Positions 1 to 7,928 of a DNA stretch of 64,000 nucleotides are shown here, piece by piece. How positions within the stretch are numbered: position 1 is the stretch's first letter; each line of letters opens with the position of its first letter. The DNA is from Roseibium sediminis. Lineage in GTDB: Bacteria > Pseudomonadota > Alphaproteobacteria > Rhizobiales > Stappiaceae. The DNA lies in assembly GCF_008711325.1 (NCBI RefSeq), contig NZ_VXDB01000002.1:1-64000 (forward strand), in the 5' to 3' direction. The notes under the pieces were generated by a model. That model was not told the origin of the DNA and ran no database searches. It saw only the letters and a program-made list of their open reading frames with translations. The position numbers and the translations under genes were made by a program.

Positions 1-1
1 G

Positions 2-61
2 CCCGGCCATCCGTTGCCGAACTTCGCGCCTATCCACTTTGAGGTGAAAGATGGTTACTGA
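2..61 (+). CDS. C-terminal end of a truncated upstream phage gene (tentative)
   Basis: Frame 2 is open from the window edge to a TGA at 59-61 and encodes a short tail ending FEVKDGY. It overlaps the next start by 11 bases, which is the tight packing seen throughout this tail module. By position it could be the end of a baseplate or tail protein just upstream of the fibre gene. Only about 19 residues are visible, so the family cannot be named. Confidence 0.3.
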   Translation, partial: PGHPLPNFAPIHFEVKDGY

Positions 62-1358
62 CGCACGCACAGCAAAGGGCAATTTGCCCAAGCCGCATCC
101 GGACAACAAGGTCAACGAGGATTTCCCGCGTATTGGCGAGTCCCTGGAACAGATCGGTGCCGGGCTGGATGGCTTGGCAACAGCGCTCGGTGAAAAGCCC
201 GACGCCGCACACCAGCACACGATTGACGATATCCAGGGTCTGACGGCCCAGCTTCAAGAACTTGTCGAAAGTCTTGCGAGCCACACCCATCGCTTTGCTG
301 ATCTGGACGATGTCAACGTGGCGGGGGGCTATGAAGGCCAGCTCCTTCAATTCATTGCCGGGAAAATTCAGGCTGTCGGTGCAAAGGCGGAATATATCGC
401 CCAAAGCCAGATCGAAGGACTGACCTCAAACAACGTCCACTCGGCCCTTGTGCAACTCGTGGCCAAGTTCAATCAACTGGTCTCCGAATTGGATCAGCTG
501 CGCGGTGGTACGGCACCGGAGGCGCTGGACACCATCATCGAGATTGCTTCGGCGGTAGGAGATAATCAGGCGTCTCTCGTTGATGTTCTGGAGCAGATAG
601 GACGGCGGGCAACCAAAGCCGAGGTCATCCCTACCTATAGCACTGTTTATGGCGGTGAAGTCATCGGATCGGCGGACAGTGGAAAGTCTTTCTCTTCCGA
701 TATCTCAACGCAGGCCGACTTCAAGATTGCACCGGTTGCCGATCTACCGGACGGCTGGTCCATCACAGTCAAGTTCGCAGGCCAAAGCGCAACGGCACGG
801 CTCTTCACGGCGAGTGGAAACTTCGTCTATCGTGGCAGCGTGATGCCGACCGAATTTGCCGTGGTTGGATATGGTGAAGCCTTTCGGCTGACCAAGTTTG
901 CCGGGGCCATCTACATCATGGTTCTGGAGCACCCACCTCGGCTCCTCGTCTCTTTTTCTTGGCCGGGAACAGGCGCCTGGGCTGCTGGCCCGACCGCATG
1001 GACCTCAATGCCACTGACAACCGGGGACGGAGGGGTAAATCTGGGACTTGCTACACTGGCGGGGCACGTCGGCACAGTTCGTATTGCCGGAGAGTACGAA
1101 ATAAAGGGAAGTTTCAATTTCCACGTTAATACGAACAATGCCGCAGATTACGTGCATTACGGGCTCAGGTTGGACGGCGGACTACTTTGCTACGAACATG
1201 ATTTAATTCGATATGGCGACCACATCAGTAGGGAGCCGGTGAAATCGGAATATCTCATGGCAGGAAGAGGGGTGGACTTGGCCTTTCTGACCAGCAACGG
1301 GATAGCGAAATACCTTACACACTATTCCACTCTGCAACTTTCCTTGAAGGGGCGCTGA
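51..1358 (+). CDS. Phage tail fibre protein
   Basis: This 435-residue protein is probably the receptor-binding fibre of the contractile tail. The N-terminal third is rich in short helical heptads and has an HQHTIDDIQGL-type segment near residue 54 and SHTHRFADLDD near 77; such H-x-H and D-I-x-G-L elements are common in fibre stalks. The C-terminal half is Gly/Thr/Ser/aromatic rich, as in a beta-structured tip. The ATG at 51 follows GAGGTGAAAG at a normal distance. It sits where P2 places its fibre gene, before the sheath gene. The tip has no recognisable relatives by eye, so host specificity is unknown. Confidence 0.7.
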   Translation: MVTDARTAKGNLPKPHPDNKVNEDFPRIGESLEQIGAGLDGLATALGEKPDAAHQHTIDDIQGLTAQLQELVESLASHTHRFADLDDVNVAGGYEGQLLQFIAGKIQAVGAKAEYIAQSQIEGLTSNNVHSALVQLVAKFNQLVSELDQLRGGTAPEALDTIIEIASAVGDNQASLVDVLEQIGRRATKAEVIPTYSTVYGGEVIGSADSGKSFSSDISTQADFKIAPVADLPDGWSITVKFAGQSATARLFTASGNFVYRGSVMPTEFAVVGYGEAFRLTKFAGAIYIMVLEHPPRLLVSFSWPGTGAWAAGPTAWTSMPLTTGDGGVNLGLATLAGHVGTVRIAGEYEIKGSFNFHVNTNNAADYVHYGLRLDGGLLCYEHDLIRYGDHISREPVKSEYLMAGRGVDLAFLTSNGIAKYLTHYSTLQLSLKGR

Positions 1359-1359
1359 C

Positions 1360-1812
1360 ATGAGCAATTGGAAAGATCGCCTTGTCGGCGCGGTTCTCGC
1401 AGAGTTTCCCGGCGCAAGCCCTGCGACAGATTTCTTTATCGAGTCGTCACCTGATGGCCCTGTCATCAAGGTTTGGAACGAGGATGTGCTTGGTCCCTAT
1501 GTCGAGGCCGACTGGCAGGCGAAGTGCGAGGCGTTGATGGCTGTCGAGTTTGTCGAGGCTGTTAAATTGCAGATTGCACAGCGGATCACTTCCGTTGCTT
1601 CCGCATCAACGCAGATGAATTTGACCGCCGCTCACTCGGCAGGACTTCTGACGCCCGAACAACAAGCCGCATATCTCGCAGGGTTGGGGTGGATCGCGGC
1701 AACCCGACAAAGGGGAAAGGAGCTTGTTGCGGCTCATGACCCGGACTTTGCCGAAGATGAGAAGTGGCCGCTGCTTCCTGATGGAGTGGCAGAACTCGCA
1801 GCCTTGTTCTGA
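1360..1812 (+). CDS. Phage protein of unknown function, possibly fibre assembly
   Basis: A 150-residue soluble protein whose ATG lies one base after the fibre stop codon, so the two are almost certainly co-translated. Position suggests a fibre-assembly chaperone or fibre cap. It is mostly helical and acidic, with an Ala/Gln-rich helix around residues 60-115 and an acidic C terminus (DPDFAEDEKWPLL). I see no signal peptide, membrane segment or catalytic motif. The function is an inference from location only. Confidence 0.6.
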   Translation: MSNWKDRLVGAVLAEFPGASPATDFFIESSPDGPVIKVWNEDVLGPYVEADWQAKCEALMAVEFVEAVKLQIAQRITSVASASTQMNLTAAHSAGLLTPEQQAAYLAGLGWIAATRQRGKELVAAHDPDFAEDEKWPLLPDGVAELAALF

Positions 1813-1815
1813 ACA

Positions 1816-2304
1816 ATGCCCGCTTCCTCTTACACCGCCCTACGTCAGGACATCCGCTCCGGTGATCTGATCGCTTTTAGGGGCAACGGGCCGGTGTCGC
1901 GCCTGATCCGGCATGTCACTGGCGGACGTCATACCCATGTCGGGGTGGCGTTTTGGTGGTGGCACCGGCTTTTCGTCCTGGAAGCCCGTGAAGGTGACGG
2001 GGTCAGATTGCGGGCCTGCTCGGCCCGTCTGCCCTTCGACTGGATCGCGACCGGGCTTAATTGGACCGAGGCGGCAGAACAGTTTGCCGCCGACACATTG
2101 GATGATCCATATTCCTACCTCGACGCGGTTCGCGCCGGGTTGGGGCTCAAGCTCAGGTCGGACGGGTTTATCTGCTCCGAATACGCAGCCGGAATTCAGA
2201 TGCGTTGCAAAGGCACGGGCTGCGCCTCATTGCCGGTTGGACACCCGTCCGGTCTGGTCGACTACTGGCTGGATCTCGGGCGACCGCTCAGAAGCCTGAG
2301 CTGA
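1816..2304 (+). CDS. Permuted NlpC/P60-like (YiiX-type) hydrolase in the tail module
   Basis: This 162-residue protein has the order expected for a circularly permuted papain-like (YiiX/DUF830-type) NlpC/P60 enzyme. An N-terminal GDLIAFRG strand comes first, then a His in GRHTHVGVAFW near residue 41, then a late nucleophile-like Cys in GFICSEYAAG near residue 120. Such enzymes cleave peptide, amide or ester bonds. In a tail module it could trim peptidoglycan or lipids during entry, or act late in infection. It begins 3 bases after the upstream stop. There is no signal peptide, so it would be delivered by the particle or by lysis. The fold call rests on motif order and is moderately secure. 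Confidence 0.65.
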   Translation: MPASSYTALRQDIRSGDLIAFRGNGPVSRLIRHVTGGRHTHVGVAFWWWHRLFVLEAREGDGVRLRACSARLPFDWIATGLNWTEAAEQFAADTLDDPYSYLDAVRAGLGLKLRSDGFICSEYAAGIQMRCKGTGCASLPVGHPSGLVDYWLDLGRPLRSLS

Positions 2305-2372
2305 CATCTGTCAGCCCCGGCCATCATTCCTTGTCCATCATTCTTGTCTCCGAACTTCAGGAAACCTGATTG

Positions 2373-2395
2373 AGGCCTGTTTAAGCGGGCCTTTA
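2373..2395 (+). terminator. Hairpin before the sheath gene (weak terminator or regulatory stem)
   Basis: AGGCCTG (2373-2379) pairs with CGGGCCT (2386-2392) around a 6-base loop, with one G-U pair, and is followed by TTAAAC rather than a T tract. It sits in the only roughly 100-base gap of the tail module. It could partly separate fibre and sheath expression. Confidence 0.3.
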
Positions 2396-2408
2396 AACGG
2401 AGATTGTC

Positions 2409-3641
2409 ATGTCTGCCACGGTGCCTAATGTCGGGACGCGGGTCTTTTCCGATCTCTCGCCAACTGTTGCCTCGATCGACGCCCGTCAAACCTTTGTGGC
2501 GATGTGCCTGCCGACACCAAATGCCGATAACTCGATCGAGAAGCACCGCCCGATTGTGTTCTCGACCGATGACAGCGAGAAAATCGCGCTCCTGGGCGAA
2601 GGTGTCGCCAAAGATGCCATCAACCAGATCGCAGCTGAAGGCATTACCACCGACATTATCTTTTCCCGCGCTGAAGAAGATCCAGACGAAGAAACCCAGC
2701 TTGGGCATATCGCCGGGTCGGCTGCCGACAAGACGGGACTTTGGGCGCTTCTGGAAGCCAAAGGAGAGACCGGGCTGGAACCCGGCTTGATCATCGGACC
2801 GGAGCATTTTCACCAGCGACCAGGCGATGCGGCCAATCCCTGCCTGATGGTGGCCGATGCGCTCTGCGACAAGTTTATCGACTGCATGGCGATCGGGGAT
2901 GCGCCGAACACAAACCGCGAAGATGCAGCGGAAGCTGCCAGCGATTTTGCATCCTCGCTCAATATCATGATGGGTTATCCCCGCGTTCGGATCTGGAAAG
3001 GTGGCGGCGAAGTGGACGCGCCGTTCTCCACGTCCTGGGCGGCAGCGATCCTGCGCATGGACGCTTTGGAAGGAAATCCCTTCAAGGCGGCCTGGAACAA
3101 ACCCTTGAAGGGCGTTCGAGGGTTGACGCTCAAGGTCAGCCACCGGGACGGCGATCCAACGTCTGACAGCAATTTCCTGTGTCAGTCCGGTGTCGGGACG
3201 GCGATTGAAAAGAAGGTTCTATGGGCACCCTATTCGACGGCTTCTGACCCGACCGTTCGCGACTATCGTTCGATCAAACGCATCCGCACCCGCCGCTCGA
3301 TCGAAAAGGCGTTCCTGCGCGCCGTGCGCAAATACAATGCTGAAGATCTCGGTCCGCATCTGACAACCCTTCTGTTTCAAGCCGCGTCCGAGGCCTGCAA
3401 TGAACGCAAGGCATTTGGTGCGATCATCGACTACGAGGTTATCTGGGACCGCAAGATCAACCCGAACACGGTTCTTCGCGATGGCGGGCTGCGGATCAAA
3501 CTTCGCTTTGAAGAAACCCCGGATCTGACCGACCTCCAGATCTTCACCGAGCCGCAGCCGGAGGCGTTTGACCTTCTGGCCGACAACATTGCGGCTGCCC
3601 TTCAAACCCTCGGCGATCCGAATATCCGGGTCGCAGGCTAA
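2409..3641 (+). CDS. Contractile tail sheath protein (P2 FI-like)
   Basis: This 410-residue protein forms the contractile outer cylinder of a myovirus tail. It has the sheath-family features: an N-terminal strand beginning VGTRVFSDLSP, a variable central domain, and a conserved C-terminal core with a RSIEKAFLRAVRKYN segment and a terminal ETPDLTDLQIFTEPQ strand. P2 FI is about 396 residues, so length agrees. The ATG follows CGGAG at 2398-2402. It is directly followed by the tube gene, the order of P2 FI-FII. I see no truncation. Confidence 0.9.
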   Translation: MSATVPNVGTRVFSDLSPTVASIDARQTFVAMCLPTPNADNSIEKHRPIVFSTDDSEKIALLGEGVAKDAINQIAAEGITTDIIFSRAEEDPDEETQLGHIAGSAADKTGLWALLEAKGETGLEPGLIIGPEHFHQRPGDAANPCLMVADALCDKFIDCMAIGDAPNTNREDAAEAASDFASSLNIMMGYPRVRIWKGGGEVDAPFSTSWAAAILRMDALEGNPFKAAWNKPLKGVRGLTLKVSHRDGDPTSDSNFLCQSGVGTAIEKKVLWAPYSTASDPTVRDYRSIKRIRTRRSIEKAFLRAVRKYNAEDLGPHLTTLLFQAASEACNERKAFGAIIDYEVIWDRKINPNTVLRDGGLRIKLRFEETPDLTDLQIFTEPQPEAFDLLADNIAAALQTLGDPNIRVAG

Positions 3642-3653
3642 GGAGCCATTTCC

Positions 3654-4160
3654 ATGGATAGTCTGATCTATGGCGCGAACTGGTATGTCGACACGTTGAA
3701 CCAGCGCCTTCGCCTTGAGACAGTCAAGCTGCCGAACCTTTCGCGCACGAACGAGGAAATCAAACTGGCCGGTGGCTGGATGGCGTTCTCGCACCCTGGA
3801 GAGATTGCCGCGTTGTCGGCGTCCTTCACCTTGAAGGGGTCTCATGATGACGTGCGCTCCCTCTTTGGCCGGGAAGCTGGAGACTGGACTACGTTCTATT
3901 ACTACGAGCGCCTTCGGGACATCCAAAAAAACATCAACAAGGGACGCATCGTTACCCTGAAAGGCCTCTTGACCGATGCTACCCCGCCGAGTGTCGGTGG
4001 CCGCATTGGCGGGCAGACCGAATATCAGATCGGAACGATCGTTGGGTATCGTGACGTGGTCGACGGCAAGCGGGTTCATGAGTTCGACTTCTTCTCCAAC
4101 TCGCTGATCATCAACGGCACCGACTATGCAGCCGAGCATAATCGCCTGATCGCAGCTTAG
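3654..4160 (+). CDS. Major tail tube protein (P2 FII-like)
   Basis: This 168-residue protein is the size of P2 FII, which forms the inner tube through which DNA passes. It begins 12 bases after the sheath stop, with AGGAG in front. Features seen in the family are a short Asn-rich N terminus, the central KLPNLSRTNEEIKLAGGWM stretch and the C-terminal YRDVVDGKRVHEFDFFSN strand. Its position between sheath and tail chaperone gives strong support. Confidence 0.88.
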   Translation: MDSLIYGANWYVDTLNQRLRLETVKLPNLSRTNEEIKLAGGWMAFSHPGEIAALSASFTLKGSHDDVRSLFGREAGDWTTFYYYERLRDIQKNINKGRIVTLKGLLTDATPPSVGGRIGGQTEYQIGTIVGYRDVVDGKRVHEFDFFSNSLIINGTDYAAEHNRLIAA

Positions 4161-4167
4161 GTCTCGC

Positions 4168-4380
4168 ATGAGTGACAATCATCAAAGCGAGATCTGGCAG
4201 CACGTCAAAGGCGGCGGTCTTTATGCTGTTATCGGCATGGGCGTCATCGAGGCGGATCTTACCCCGGCAACCATCTATCGAAGCCTGCTTGACGGGATCG
4301 TTCGGGTTCGCCCTACCGCCGAATTCAACGACGGGAGGTTCAAGAACCTTTCCGTCTTTGAAGTGACCAACCACGATTGA
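4168..4380 (+). CDS. Small DUF1653-like protein in the tail operon
   Basis: A 70-residue protein whose core, WQHVKGGGLYAVIG then IYRSLLDGIVRVRP and F-x-DGRF, resembles the DUF1653 pattern (H-x-KGG-x-Y-x-V ... V-x-YRSL ... V-x-R-P-x-x-x-F). The function of DUF1653 is unknown. P2 itself has no gene at this place between FII and E, so this is an extra insertion in the tail operon. It starts 7 bases after the tube stop. Confidence 0.65.
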   Translation: MSDNHQSEIWQHVKGGGLYAVIGMGVIEADLTPATIYRSLLDGIVRVRPTAEFNDGRFKNLSVFEVTNHD

Positions 4381-4401
4381 GCCAAGGACGCGGACACTCC
4401 A

Positions 4402-4839
4402 ATGACCGGCACCACCCCCAAACCCTTTGATCTCGGCGAACTGGAAACCCTGCCGCCCGAGGAACTAACCGACGCGCTCGATAATTCGGGGCTTTCCGGT
4501 GAACCGAAGAGCAAGTCTACCGCACAGAAGGCCGCGCCCGCTGAGCAGCTGAACTTCCGCTCTCCGGAAAGTTCCCGGCTCCGGGAAGTTCCGCTCGACC
4601 ATCCATTTGATCGGGATGGGAAAGAGGTGAACAGCATTTGGGTCCGCAAGCTCACCGGCGGCGAGGTTGAAGACCTTGTGCGGAACGCGGACGGGGATCT
4701 CACGTATTTCAAGGTTTATGAGGTTCAAACCGGATATCCGGAGGCCGTGTTGCGCGGTCTCATGGACGAGGATCTGGAGAAGGTGAAGGAAGTCTGCGCG
4801 GATTTTTTTCCGCGATCACTCCGGACGGGAAGCGCCTGA
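4402..4839 (+). CDS. Tail assembly chaperone, unshifted form (P2 E-like)
   Basis: This 145-residue protein occupies the slot between tail tube and tape measure that in P2 holds gene E. Proteins of this slot bind the tape measure and tube subunits during assembly and are not in the virion. The first 55 residues are acidic and Pro/Ser/Lys rich. A conserved core follows (LDHPFDRDGKEV, WVRKLTGGEVEDL) and ends in VKEVCADFF just before the T run at 4803-4809. Eight residues after the T run it stops, whereas the -1 frame stays open to the tape measure start. This is the classical E/E' arrangement. Confidence 0.8.
   Translation: MTGTTPKPFDLGELETLPPEELTDALDNSGLSGEPKSKSTAQKAAPAEQLNFRSPESSRLREVPLDHPFDRDGKEVNSIWVRKLTGGEVEDLVRNADGDLTYFKVYEVQTGYPEAVLRGLMDEDLEKVKEVCADFFPRSLRTGSA
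4803..4809 (+). promoter_or_regulatory. -1 ribosomal frameshift slippery site (seven T)
   Basis: GAT TTT TTT CCG in the zero frame gives seven consecutive T. Both the P-site and A-site tRNAs can slip back one base and still pair with TTT. P2 E also uses a T-rich heptamer. After the slip the frame is open to 5015, where it ends on the tape measure start codon. I did not find an obvious downstream pseudoknot by eye. Confidence 0.75.
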
Positions 4840-5015
4840 TCGCTCGACCCGAGCATTGGCGGAAGATTGCCGCCCGGCTTATGGCAATCCTCGGTTTCTC
4901 CCATGCCAAATTCCGGTCGATGGATTGGGACGAGGCGCTTTTGTGGTGGCGCGAAGCGGACGCGGTTCACCGGGAAACCTATGGCCTTTGGGTGAGGACG
5001 CAAGGTGAGGTCTGA
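4809..5015 (+). CDS. Frameshifted C-terminal extension of the tail chaperone (P2 E'-like)
   Basis: Read in the -1 frame from 4809, this adds about 68 residues to the upstream protein. It contains HWRKIAARLMAILGFSHAKF and a C-terminal MDWDEALLWWREADAVHRE segment. This resembles the GpE/E' pattern of a small helix with W-x-x-x-A. The TGA at 5013-5015 overlaps the tape measure ATG at 5015. There is no good start codon with a ribosome-binding site of its own, so translation by frameshift is the natural explanation. The fusion product would be about 204 residues, starting at 4402. Confidence 0.75.
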   Translation, partial: SAITPDGKRLIARPEHWRKIAARLMAILGFSHAKFRSMDWDEALLWWREADAVHRETYGLWVRTQGEV

Positions 5016-7294
5016 TGAGCGATCTTGATGTCAAAATGCGCCTCGATCTCGACTATCGGGGGCGCGACGCCAAAAAGGCCAAGGATGATATCGAGGCCCT
5101 GCGCAAAGCCGCGCAGCGCCTTTCCGGCCTTGGTGCCGACAAGCTGGAAAAGGACCTTGAACAGGTCTCAGCCGGAGCCAAAAAGGCAAGCTCTGCAATT
5201 GGTGCGTCGACCGACAAACTGAAACTCCTGAACAGGCAGACGACAAACAAGGCTGAAGGCGAGCTGAAGTCCTTGCGGGACGCGGCAAACCAGCTCGGCG
5301 GCAAGCTTGCTCTGCCAACCCAGAAACTCAAGGAGTTGAACCGGGTCAAGCTGGACCGGGCCGAGGGTGAACTGGATAGCCTCGGCAGGAGTGCGGCGGA
5401 TCTTTCGGGCAAACTGGATTTGCCTAAAAAGGCCCTGCGAGAGTTGAACCAGCTGAAGACCGACAAGGTCGAAAACGAGCTGCGCTCCCTTGGAAACATC
5501 GCTGATACGGTCAACACGAAACTTGAACAGATCCGGCGCGGTAGCGGCCCGGTACCGGGCGCTGGTGCCGGTGGGCCTTATCGTCCGTATTCCGGCACTA
5601 ACATTGGCCGTGGGGGTTCGGCGGGTCGCTTTGGCGAAGCCGTCTATGACCGCACGCCTCTCGGGGCCTATGTTCCACTCTCCAGCGGCACTGCTGTTGC
5701 GGCTGGGGCCGGAGTTGGCGCAGCAGTTGTTGGCGCAGGACACGCCTATGGCACCTATGCGGGCGCTGATCGCCGCATGACGCTTTTGGGCATGAGTTCG
5801 GGAGCAAACGAGACCGAGACCAGAGCGGCGGGCAAAAAGGTGCGCGCCTTGGCGACGGATCTCGGTGTTCCGATCGAGAGTGCAGTGTCCGGCTTGGAGG
5901 ATATCATAGCGTCCGGGGTCGAGACGCTTGATGAGGCCATGGAGATGCTGCCTTCAACGTTGAAGGCCTCTGCGGGATCAGGAACGCCATCGACCTTGAT
6001 GGCGACCGCGCTCAAGGCAACTCAGGATCAAATGGAATTGCGTCCGGATCAGATGATGACGGCCTCCGATACGATCATCACAGCCGGGCGCATGGGCAAG
6101 TTCGAAGTCGAGGACATGGCCGCTTTCCTGCCGAATATCCTTCCGACCGCCAAATCCCAGCTTGGCTATACCGGGCTTGAAGGATTGCAGAAAATCGCGA
6201 CCCAGTTGCAGGTCATTCGCGAAACGTCCGGTACCAGCGGCGAAGCAGCAACCCGGCTCGGCGACCTTCATTCAAAAATCTGGCAGGAAGAGACGCAGAA
6301 GAAATACAAGGAGGCCGGTTACAACCTTCAAAAGACCGTTGAAGGGGCAAAGGAACGCGGTGAAGACCCGGTCATGGCCGCCGTTGAATTGACCCGCAAG
6401 GCCCTGAAGAAAAACCCGCACCTCCTGCCGAAACTGATCGGGGACAAGGAAGCGCGCCTTGGCATGCAGGCTCTGGTCGATAATCAGGACCGCTACGATT
6501 ATTTCATGGGCGGCCTGCAAGGTGGATCAGGGGCAACTGAGGAGAGTTTTTCTCGCGTAACCAATGACGCCCAGGCGAGCATCGATCGGCTGAGCAACTC
6601 GGCATCCAATGCGGCATTCGGAATTGGCAAGCTGCTGGACGCCATGGGGATGAGCGGCGCGCTCAACTCCATCGGCGGGGCGACCGACAAGATCGCCGAT
6701 GAGGGGTGGTCCGCTTTTCCGAAAGCCATTGGACGGACCTATAATCGCTACTGGACACAGCCTGCCAAAAAATTACTGTTCGGCGATGAGCCGGTAAAAA
6801 AGAACGCGGGAGCATCGCCGTTTCCGCAAGATCCGCTGACAACCGATATCGAAACCTTGGTCCTGGACGAGTTCATCAAATCCAAGATGCCTCTGGATGG
6901 AAAGACCAAGGCACCGGTTCCGAAGATCAAGCCCCTCGGCTCTGACAAGCTGAGCGCCCTGTCTGAAGGTATGGGACCAGCGGGAACAGATGCGGGCCAG
7001 AAGTTCAATTCTGCTCTGCAGGCAGAAGCTGCCAAGGCGGGTGCTCTTGCCGATGACCTGAGACAGAAGTTTTCTTTTACGGCAACTCCGACCATCAATC
7101 CGAGTTTTTCCGCAGCTTCCGGACCGCCGGTACAAGGTCAGAAGGTTTCGTCGGTCAGTTCAGGTCCGGTTAATCAGACCATTAATGGGGTTTCAAACCC
7201 ATATCGTGCCGCCAGCCTGATGAACAGGCGGCAGAACCGGGAGATCCGTGGAGCACGCTCCCGCGCCCTTCATGAAACCGGGAACCTGGCATGA
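5015..7294 (+). CDS. Tape measure protein
   Basis: This 759-residue protein sets tail length and guides DNA passage. It has a long helical, Lys/Glu/Leu-rich N terminus (1-175) with three 36-residue repeats. A Gly/Ala hydrophobic stretch lies near residues 225-250. A phage minor-tail (TP901-type) core follows at about 255-480, with ALATDLGVPIESAVSGLED and DTIITAGRMG. The C terminus is Ser/Pro rich. It starts on the E' stop (TGATG) and ends on the U start (ATGA). It is the longest gene of the module, as expected, and its length is close to P2 T (815). Confidence 0.88.
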   Translation: MSDLDVKMRLDLDYRGRDAKKAKDDIEALRKAAQRLSGLGADKLEKDLEQVSAGAKKASSAIGASTDKLKLLNRQTTNKAEGELKSLRDAANQLGGKLALPTQKLKELNRVKLDRAEGELDSLGRSAADLSGKLDLPKKALRELNQLKTDKVENELRSLGNIADTVNTKLEQIRRGSGPVPGAGAGGPYRPYSGTNIGRGGSAGRFGEAVYDRTPLGAYVPLSSGTAVAAGAGVGAAVVGAGHAYGTYAGADRRMTLLGMSSGANETETRAAGKKVRALATDLGVPIESAVSGLEDIIASGVETLDEAMEMLPSTLKASAGSGTPSTLMATALKATQDQMELRPDQMMTASDTIITAGRMGKFEVEDMAAFLPNILPTAKSQLGYTGLEGLQKIATQLQVIRETSGTSGEAATRLGDLHSKIWQEETQKKYKEAGYNLQKTVEGAKERGEDPVMAAVELTRKALKKNPHLLPKLIGDKEARLGMQALVDNQDRYDYFMGGLQGGSGATEESFSRVTNDAQASIDRLSNSASNAAFGIGKLLDAMGMSGALNSIGGATDKIADEGWSAFPKAIGRTYNRYWTQPAKKLLFGDEPVKKNAGASPFPQDPLTTDIETLVLDEFIKSKMPLDGKTKAPVPKIKPLGSDKLSALSEGMGPAGTDAGQKFNSALQAEAAKAGALADDLRQKFSFTATPTINPSFSAASGPPVQGQKVSSVSSGPVNQTINGVSNPYRAASLMNRRQNREIRGARSRALHETGNLA
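5228..5533 (+). repeat. Three 36-residue repeats in the tape measure gene
   Basis: The encoded units begin at residues 72, 108 and 144 with LN and share the pattern LN-x5-(K/R)-AE-x-EL-x-SL-x3-A-x2-x2-KL-x-LP. The third unit is the most diverged (KVENELRSLG). The 36-residue period gives about ten helical turns per unit. Such modular units could change tail length by unit gain or loss. Confidence 0.8.
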
Positions 7295-7689
7295 GTTCGC
7301 TTGTTTCCATCGGTGGGGCCCGGCTGAAGGTGATCGGCCTCAATCCGCAACATGTCTCCCGTTCTAGCGAAACCCGTTTACCGGGCCGTGCGACCTTCAC
7401 CGGCATGGACTACCAGAAAACCGGACGTGGCCCGCACGAGGTCTATCTTGAGGCCATGACAGTGCCCCACTTGCTTGGCGGTCTCGATGCGCTGGGGCTC
7501 TTGCAAGCCCATCACGAGCGGCAGGACACCGTGCGCTATATCCGCCTGGAACGGAACTATCTCGGGCGCAATCTCGGCGACGTAGTGATTACTGAACTCC
7601 ATGTCGACGAGGATCACTTTCACCCGTTCACCGGCATTGGCCGCAAGGTGAATGTCGAGATTTCCCTCGTCTTTGTGGGGGACAAATAA
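7291..7689 (+). CDS. Tail terminator/tube-end protein (P2 U-like)
   Basis: This 132-residue protein matches the GpU family in size and position (tape measure, U, X, D). It has a DYQKTGRGPHEVYLEAMTVP segment, the family's typical strand around GPR/GPH-x-x-x-x-G, and a C-terminal KVNVEISLVFVGD strand. It starts on the ATGA overlap with the tape measure gene. GpU-type proteins finish or stabilise the tail tube. Confidence 0.85.
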   Translation: MSSLVSIGGARLKVIGLNPQHVSRSSETRLPGRATFTGMDYQKTGRGPHEVYLEAMTVPHLLGGLDALGLLQAHHERQDTVRYIRLERNYLGRNLGDVVITELHVDEDHFHPFTGIGRKVNVEISLVFVGDK

Positions 7690-7928
7690 TGGGCCTTGTG
7701 ATCATTGGACACTACAGGGTGACCGAACCGGAGGAACGTCTCGATCGGATCGCAAAGGCCCTTTACGGCTTTGAAGGCAACAGGGCCGTTGAGCGCCTTC
7801 TTGAAGCAAATCCCGAACTTGCTGACACCGCCTTTGGACCGACCGGCTTTGTCACATTCGGCACCATTCTCGCCGTGCCTGAACCGCTGGAAGCCGAAGC
7901 GGAGCAGATCGTGAGGCCTTGGCTATGA
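7689..7928 (+). CDS. Tail protein X, LysM-like (P2 X-like)
   Basis: This 79-residue protein has a single LysM-like fold signature: ERLDRIAKALYG near the start, a RLLEANPELAD helix, and an ILAVPEP strand near the end. In P2, X works with D at the baseplate hub and is thought to contact peptidoglycan. The start ATG overlaps the U stop (TAATG) and the stop overlaps the D start (ATGA). Confidence 0.87.
   Translation: MGLVIIGHYRVTEPEERLDRIAKALYGFEGNRAVERLLEANPELADTAFGPTGFVTFGTILAVPEPLEAEAEQIVRPWL

Noticed and set aside
2373..2395. Strong terminator splitting the tail module
   Set aside because: The stem has a G-U pair and lacks a T tract, so it is kept only as a weak hairpin.
2262..4178. Two open frames of 293 and 319 codons opposite the sheath and tube genes
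   Set aside because: They are opposite strongly supported structural genes and lack recognisable domains.
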